From the NCBI GenBank assembly GCA_045590955.1, contig JAZNSB010000008.1:1-27923 (forward strand): a stretch of 27,923 nt of DNA. Reading direction: 5' to 3'. This document shows positions 24,651-27,923 of this stretch, one piece after another (within the stretch, counting starts at the first letter, position 1; every line of letters starts with the position of its first letter). The position numbers and the translations under genes are program-made. Under the pieces are notes generated by a model. It was given only the letters and a program-made list of their open reading frames with translations, was not told the origin of the DNA and made no database searches. Source of the stretch: JAZNSB01 sp045590955 (GTDB lineage: Bacteria; Pseudomonadota; Alphaproteobacteria; RF32; CAG-239).

Positions 24651-24846
24651 GGAAAAAAATCAAGATTATTTTTTTTGAGGTGTGAATAACTTGAAATAAT
24701 GTCTTATGTTATTATATATAAAATGTCTTCTTATTAGAGCAATAAAGGATTTCATTTTATTGTCGTAAGTTTAACCTATGTATTCCGGGATAAATCTTTT
24801 AAGAAGATTTTTTAGAAGAGGCGGTATGATGAAGATGATGATATGC
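24651..24846. other. AT-rich non-coding gap between the phage cassette and the recA 3' region
   Basis: I see no gene here on either strand. One plus-strand terminator-shaped hairpin, AAATCTT (24792-24798) with AAGATTT (24804-24810) followed by T residues, has no plus-strand gene to serve. The rest is AT-rich sequence. Confidence 0.5.
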
Positions 24847-24937
24847 CGCAAAAAAACTCCACTTTCATTTTTGCGATAGTAAGCTTGGTGAAAAGTATCC
24901 CCGACAAAGTAAGTTCTTTGTCGGGGGATTGGAGTTT
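24847..24937 (-). terminator. Structured 3' region of recA with two mutually exclusive hairpins
   Basis: Just downstream of recA is a perfect 11-pair hairpin CCCCGACAAAG/CTTTGTCGGGG (24899-24909 with 24916-24926), not followed by T residues. It is enclosed by AAACTCCA/TGGAGTTT (24854-24861 with 24930-24937), whose minus-strand 3' arm runs into a T tract, so the whole can act as a branched terminator. A rival hairpin CGCAAAAA/TTTTTGCG (24847-24854 with 24868-24875) would sequester that T tract and overlaps the outer stem by one base at 24854. Confidence 0.5.
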
Positions 24938-24949
24938 AACAACAAAAAA

Positions 24950-25975
24950 TTATTCATCCATAGGGGGCATTTCTGCACCATCTAATGTGGTGGTTAAATG
25001 TCCTGCGTCTGCTCTGATTTTTTGTTCTATTTCTTCGGCAATTTGAGGATTTTCTCTTAAATAATTTTTGGCATTTTCTCTTCCTTGGCCAAGTTTGTCT
25101 CCTTTATAGGCAAACCAAGCTCCTGATTTTTCAATAATTCCGGCTTTTACGCCCAAATCAATAAGTTCTCCCATTTTGGAAATGCCTTCGCCATACATAA
25201 TGTCAAAGTCAACAACCTTAAATGGAGGGGCAACTTTATTTTTAACAATTTTTACTCTTGTTTGAGAGCCAATAACATCTTCTTTATCTTTTATGGCGCC
25301 AATTCTTCTGATGTCCATTCTGACAGATGAGTAAAACTTAAGAGCATTACCGCCTGTTGTAGTTTCCGGATTGCCAAACATAACACCGATTTTCATTCTG
25401 ATTTGGTTAATAAAGATAACCATTGTTTTTGAACGAGATACGGTTGCGGTAAGTTTTCTTAGGGCTTGACTCATTAAACGAGCTTGAAGTCCCATATGGC
25501 TGTCTCCCATTTCGCCTTCAAGTTCTGCCTTTGGAACAAGCGCAGCAACAGAGTCTACAACTAAAACGTCTATTGCGCCTGACCTTACTAAAGTATCTGC
25601 AATTTCAAGAGCTTGTTCACCGGCGTCAGGTTGAGAAATGAGCAAATCGGCAATGTTTACTCCGATTTTCTTTGCATATGAAGGGTCAAGAGCATGTTCA
25701 GCATCTACAAATGCGCATGTTCCGCCATTTTTTTGAGCCTGTGCAATAACACTTAAAGCAAGTGTAGTTTTACCGGAGCTTTCAGGACCGTAAATCTCAA
25801 TGATTCTGCCTCTGGGAAGTCCGCCGATACCAAGAGCGATGTCAATGCCCAATGAACCGGTAGAAATTGCTTCAATATCTACGTTTGTGTCTTGTCCCAA
25901 TCTCATAATAGAACCTTTGCCAAATGCTCTTTCTATTTGGCTTAAGGCTGCTTCAAGTGCTTTGTTTTTTTCCAT
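24950..25975 (-). CDS. recA: Recombinase RecA
   Basis: A 341-residue ATP-dependent strand-exchange protein, which also triggers LexA self-cleavage in the SOS response. Walker A is GPESSGKTT (63-71), Walker B is in VLVVDSVAALVP, loop L1 is EGEMGDSHMG, and the L2 region includes FGNPETTTGGNALKFY. The C-terminal domain ends with the usual acidic tail (DGAEMPPMDE). Length is normal. The start is preceded by AAGGA on the minus strand. It is monocistronic between the yihY gene and a structured 3' region, with its own SOS-type promoter. Confidence 0.99.
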   Translation of the reverse strand: MEKNKALEAALSQIERAFGKGSIMRLGQDTNVDIEAISTGSLGIDIALGIGGLPRGRIIEIYGPESSGKTTLALSVIAQAQKNGGTCAFVDAEHALDPSYAKKIGVNIADLLISQPDAGEQALEIADTLVRSGAIDVLVVDSVAALVPKAELEGEMGDSHMGLQARLMSQALRKLTATVSRSKTMVIFINQIRMKIGVMFGNPETTTGGNALKFYSSVRMDIRRIGAIKDKEDVIGSQTRVKIVKNKVAPPFKVVDFDIMYGEGISKMGELIDLGVKAGIIEKSGAWFAYKGDKLGQGRENAKNYLRENPQIAEEIEQKIRADAGHLTTTLDGAEMPPMDE

Positions 25976-26007
25976 ATTATATTCCTTCAGTAGTTTTGTA
26001 TGAACTC

Positions 26008-26036
26008 AATATGTTCTATTTTTGTTCTATTGTCAA
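26008..26036 (-). promoter_or_regulatory. recA promoter
   Basis: On the minus strand TTGACA (26036-26031), a 17-base spacer and CATATT (26013-26008) lie about 35 bases before the recA start. The -35 box is a perfect consensus. The spacer contains the LexA box. Confidence 0.75.
26013..26027 (-). promoter_or_regulatory. Alphaproteobacterial LexA (SOS) box
   Basis: GAAC, seven bases, GAAC on the minus strand (GTTC-N7-GTTC on plus) is the direct-repeat LexA operator known from alphaproteobacteria. Its position between the -35 and -10 elements fits simple repression by promoter occlusion. Confidence 0.8.
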
Positions 26037-26039
26037 TAA

Positions 26040-26909
26040 CTATTTTTTATTTTTTTGTTTTATTTTGTTTGTCTCTGTTTTTTCAAGATTTTCTTCTTTA
26101 AATTCTCCAAGAGCAGAGGTGATTACCGCTCCAAAAATAACAACTGCCCACATACAATACATCCATACAAGTAAAATGGGTAGAGTGGCAAGCGCTCCGT
26201 AAAGAGTTTTATACATTGCTCCGTTTATGACAATGGTTTTGAAAAATGTGCGCAGAACACTTAATAAAATTACGGCAATAATGCTACCGGTCATAGCGTG
26301 TAAAATGTTTACTTTTCTGTTGGGAACCAACATATATACCAAAATAAGGAATAAAATGGTTAAAATGTTTGGAAGTGCGAGTCTGAAAGCACTGGTGTTT
26401 ACTAACTCTTGTGGCATCATTTGAATGTAACCTCTGAGTGATAAAGCAGCACCCAACAAAAGTGGTCCGAGAGTTATAACTGTCCAATAAAGGGTTATTT
26501 TTGTGGTTAATCTACGGGCTTTGGTTACTTTGAATATGAAGTTAAAACTGTTTTCAATGGTAGATAACATTAATATGGCGGTGATTGCCAAACCAACAAC
26601 TCCAAGTGTGGTTAAACCACTGGTGGCGCCAATGAAACTGTTGAAATATTCTTCTATCTCATTTCCGATGTCAGGAGTAAAAGCAGTAAGTAAAAAGCTT
26701 TGTAGCTGGTCTCTGACATTGGAAAAAACCGGAAATGCGGAGAAAATGGCTAATCCAATGGCAAATAACGGAACCAGCGCTATTAAAGAAGTATAACTTA
26801 AAGAAGAGGCAACCCTTAAAATTGTATCGCTTTTGGTGCGTGCTATCAGAAATAAAGTAAATTTTTTAAAGGTATTCAGTCTGCTATAAAGTTTTTGTTG
26901 TATTGTCAT
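26040..26909 (-). CDS. YihY/BrkB family inner-membrane protein
   Basis: A 289-residue polytopic membrane protein of the YihY/UPF0761 family, once mis-named RNase BN; its function is not settled. Family features are the early AASSLSYTSLIALVPLFAIGL-type segment (here VASSLSYTSLIALVPLF), the LTTLGVVGLAITAILMLSTIENSFN block, and LYGALATLPILLVWMYCMWAVVIFGA near the end. About six hydrophobic segments are visible. The tail after residue 270 is Lys/Glu-rich. It ends four bases before the recA -35 box and is divergent from fabI. The ribosome binding site is weak (GGTGAAAC). Confidence 0.9.
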   Translation of the reverse strand: MTIQQKLYSRLNTFKKFTLFLIARTKSDTILRVASSLSYTSLIALVPLFAIGLAIFSAFPVFSNVRDQLQSFLLTAFTPDIGNEIEEYFNSFIGATSGLTTLGVVGLAITAILMLSTIENSFNFIFKVTKARRLTTKITLYWTVITLGPLLLGAALSLRGYIQMMPQELVNTSAFRLALPNILTILFLILVYMLVPNRKVNILHAMTGSIIAVILLSVLRTFFKTIVINGAMYKTLYGALATLPILLVWMYCMWAVVIFGAVITSALGEFKEENLEKTETNKIKQKNKK

Positions 26910-27010
26910 GTTTCACCATAAAAAAATGTTTACAAACGAAGATATATTATTTAATCTACATCAAATTAATTTATATTGAATTATAGTAAATTGCAAAGGA
27001 AAATATAAAG

Positions 27011-27745
27011 ATGACAACAGTCAATCATTTTTTGGCACAAAAAAGAGGCCTGATTATGGGAGTGGCCAATGAAAAATCTATTGCTTGGGGAATTGCAAAG
27101 GCTTTGGATAAGCAAGGGGCGGAAATGATATTTACCTATCAAAATGAAGCCTTGCTCAAAAGAATTGAACCTTTAACTGCCCAGTTGAGCAAAAAAACAG
27201 ATTTGATTGAATGTGATGTAACTTCTTCTCAAAGTATTAAAGATTGTTTTGATCTTGTTGAAAAAAAATTTGGAAAAATTGACTTTGTGGTTCATGCAAT
27301 TGCTTTTTCTGACAGAAACGAATTAAAAGGAAAAACAATTGATACAACTTTGCAAAACTTTACAAATACCATGCATATTTCTTGCTATTCTTTTTTAGAA
27401 GTTTGTCAATGTGCAAAAAATGTGCTCAATGACGGAGCAAGTATTGTAACTTTGTCTTATTTGGGTTCTCAGAGAGCTGTGCAAAATTATAATATAATGG
27501 GAGTGGCAAAAGCTGCTTTGGAGGCTGCAGTAAGATATGCGGCTGTGGATTTTGGAGCAGATAACATAAGAGTAAACGCAATTTCTGCAGGTCCGATTAA
27601 AACTTTGGCAGCAGCAGGAATTGGAGATTTTAGAAAAATGTTACACCTGAATGAAAAGGTTGCGCCGCTTAAAAGAAATGTGACACAAGAGGAAGTGGGA
27701 AATTGTGCAATGTTCTTGATTTCTGATTTGGCTTCTGCAATAACA
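27011..27745 (+). CDS. fabI: Enoyl-[acyl-carrier-protein] reductase (NADH) FabI, 3' end missing
   Basis: Residues 1-245 of the short-chain-dehydrogenase-type enoyl-ACP reductase that completes each cycle of type II fatty acid synthesis. The NAD-binding start is GVANEKSIAWGIAKAL (17-32). The catalytic residues are Y150 (LSYLGSQ), Y160 and K167 (YNIMGVAK, Y-x6-K), and the substrate-side AGPIKTLAAAGI is present. AAAGGA lies ten bases before ATG 27011. Genomic sequence stops after the codon for T245 (LASAIT); the bases from 27746 are a sequencing adapter that adds a spurious KSEAKRS ending. About 15 residues of the true C-terminus are lost. Confidence 0.95.
27646..27739 (+). repeat. First copy of a 94-bp direct repeat (genuine fabI)
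   Basis: This part of fabI is repeated without a difference at 27830-27923. The two copies are separated by six further fabI bases and the adapter. The repeat is an assembly artefact and not a genomic duplication. Confidence 0.95.
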
Positions 27746-27829
27746 AAGTCGGAGGCCAAGCGGTCTTAGGAAGACAAGTCCAAACAGCAACTCCTTGGCT
27801 CACAGAACGACATGGCTACGATCCGACTT
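27746..27829 (+). other. DNBSEQ/MGI library adapter with 10-base barcode (artefact)
   Basis: 27746-27777 begins AAGTCGGAGGCCAAGCGG and is the 32-base arm of the MGI/BGI adapter. 27788-27829 starts CAACTCCTTGGCTCACAG and is the 42-base reverse complement of the other arm. Exactly ten bases, GTCCAAACAG, lie between them, the length of an MGI sample barcode. It is non-biological sequence retained in the contig. Confidence 0.97.
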
Positions 27830-27923
27830 CCTGAATGAAAAGGTTGCGCCGCTTAAAAGAAATGTGACACAAGAGGAAGTGGGAAATTGTGCAATGTTCT
27901 TGATTTCTGATTTGGCTTCTGCA
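27830..27923 (+). repeat. Second copy of the 94-bp fabI fragment (artefact)
   Basis: Identical to 27646-27739 and directly joined to the adapter. Together with the six bases 27740-27745 it implies a library insert of about 100 bases that was read round a circular template. The copy carries no start codon or gene of its own. Confidence 0.95.

Noticed and set aside
24792..24813. Plus-strand terminator-shaped hairpin in the gap between recA and the phage cassette
   Set aside because: No plus-strand gene precedes it, so I do not call it a functional terminator.
27746..27769. The KSEAKRS ending and stop codon of fabI
   Set aside because: These codons come from adapter bases and not from the organism.
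27646..27923. A 94-bp direct repeat at the window end, as if from a duplication or mobile element
   Set aside because: The sequence between the copies is a library adapter with a barcode, so the repeat is a read-through artefact.
1..27923. CRISPR arrays, insertion sequences, integrases or attachment sites
   Set aside because: I saw no regularly spaced repeats, transposase or integrase motifs, and no tRNA-end duplication anywhere in the window.

Overview
The window looks like a chromosomal segment of an uncultured, AT-rich alphaproteobacterium, probably from a metagenome. Four things point there: tRNA genes that encode their own CCA ends; a MutL with an intact nicking-endonuclease motif, as in bacteria without MutH; a recA promoter with the direct-repeat LexA box GAAC-N7-GAAC typical of alphaproteobacteria; and the order lspA, BamF-type lipoprotein, two M16 peptidases. 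Almost everything is housekeeping, densely packed, with short or overlapping gene junctions. A gut or host-associated, RF32-like lineage is my inference only.

Layout. 1-450: 3' part of tRNA-Val, then a structured RNA-like region ending in an intrinsic terminator. 450-2222: family 2 glycosyltransferase, an atypical tRNA-Thr(GGT) with neither elbow motif, and marC. 2228-5765 (minus): a small membrane protein, alaS and tspO. 5836-9867 (plus): RNase J, a degenerate SfsA-like protein, map and radC. 9921-10080: tRNA-Pro and tRNA-Arg. 10120-11119 (minus): DUF192 lipoprotein and a possible Panacea/SocA-like protein. 11240-14590 (plus): OmpA-domain lipoprotein, recJ and a DUF502 membrane protein. 14631-16199: tRNA-Leu and mgtE. 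16233-23089 (plus): lspA, BamF-like lipoprotein, M16 zinc peptidase, M16 partner joined in frame to pgi, and mutL. 23086-24650 (minus): a two-gene phage tail-fibre cassette with a possible broken upstream gene. 24847-26909 (minus): recA with a structured 3' region and an SOS promoter, and yihY. 27011-27745: fabI, cut short.

How the genes fit together. The lspA to mutL cluster opens with envelope biogenesis (lipoprotein signal peptidase, an outer-membrane assembly lipoprotein, two periplasmic M16 proteins) and continues into pgi and mutL. recA, recJ, mutL and radC are spread over the window, and only recA shows an SOS box. RNase J points to RNA turnover by a 5'-3' exonuclease.

The right end is not biology. 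At 27746 fabI runs into a complete DNBSEQ/MGI library adapter (32-base arm, 10-base barcode, 42-base arm), followed by a second copy of the preceding fabI fragment. This is the expected product of reading round a small circular library molecule that the assembler kept.

Best leads: the tRNA-Thr without elbow motifs; the M16-Pgi fusion, which hangs on one base of an A9 tract; the structured RNA upstream of the glycosyltransferase; the recA 3' alternative-hairpin region; and the tail-fibre cassette between mutL and recA. I found no CRISPR array, insertion sequence or complete new defence system.
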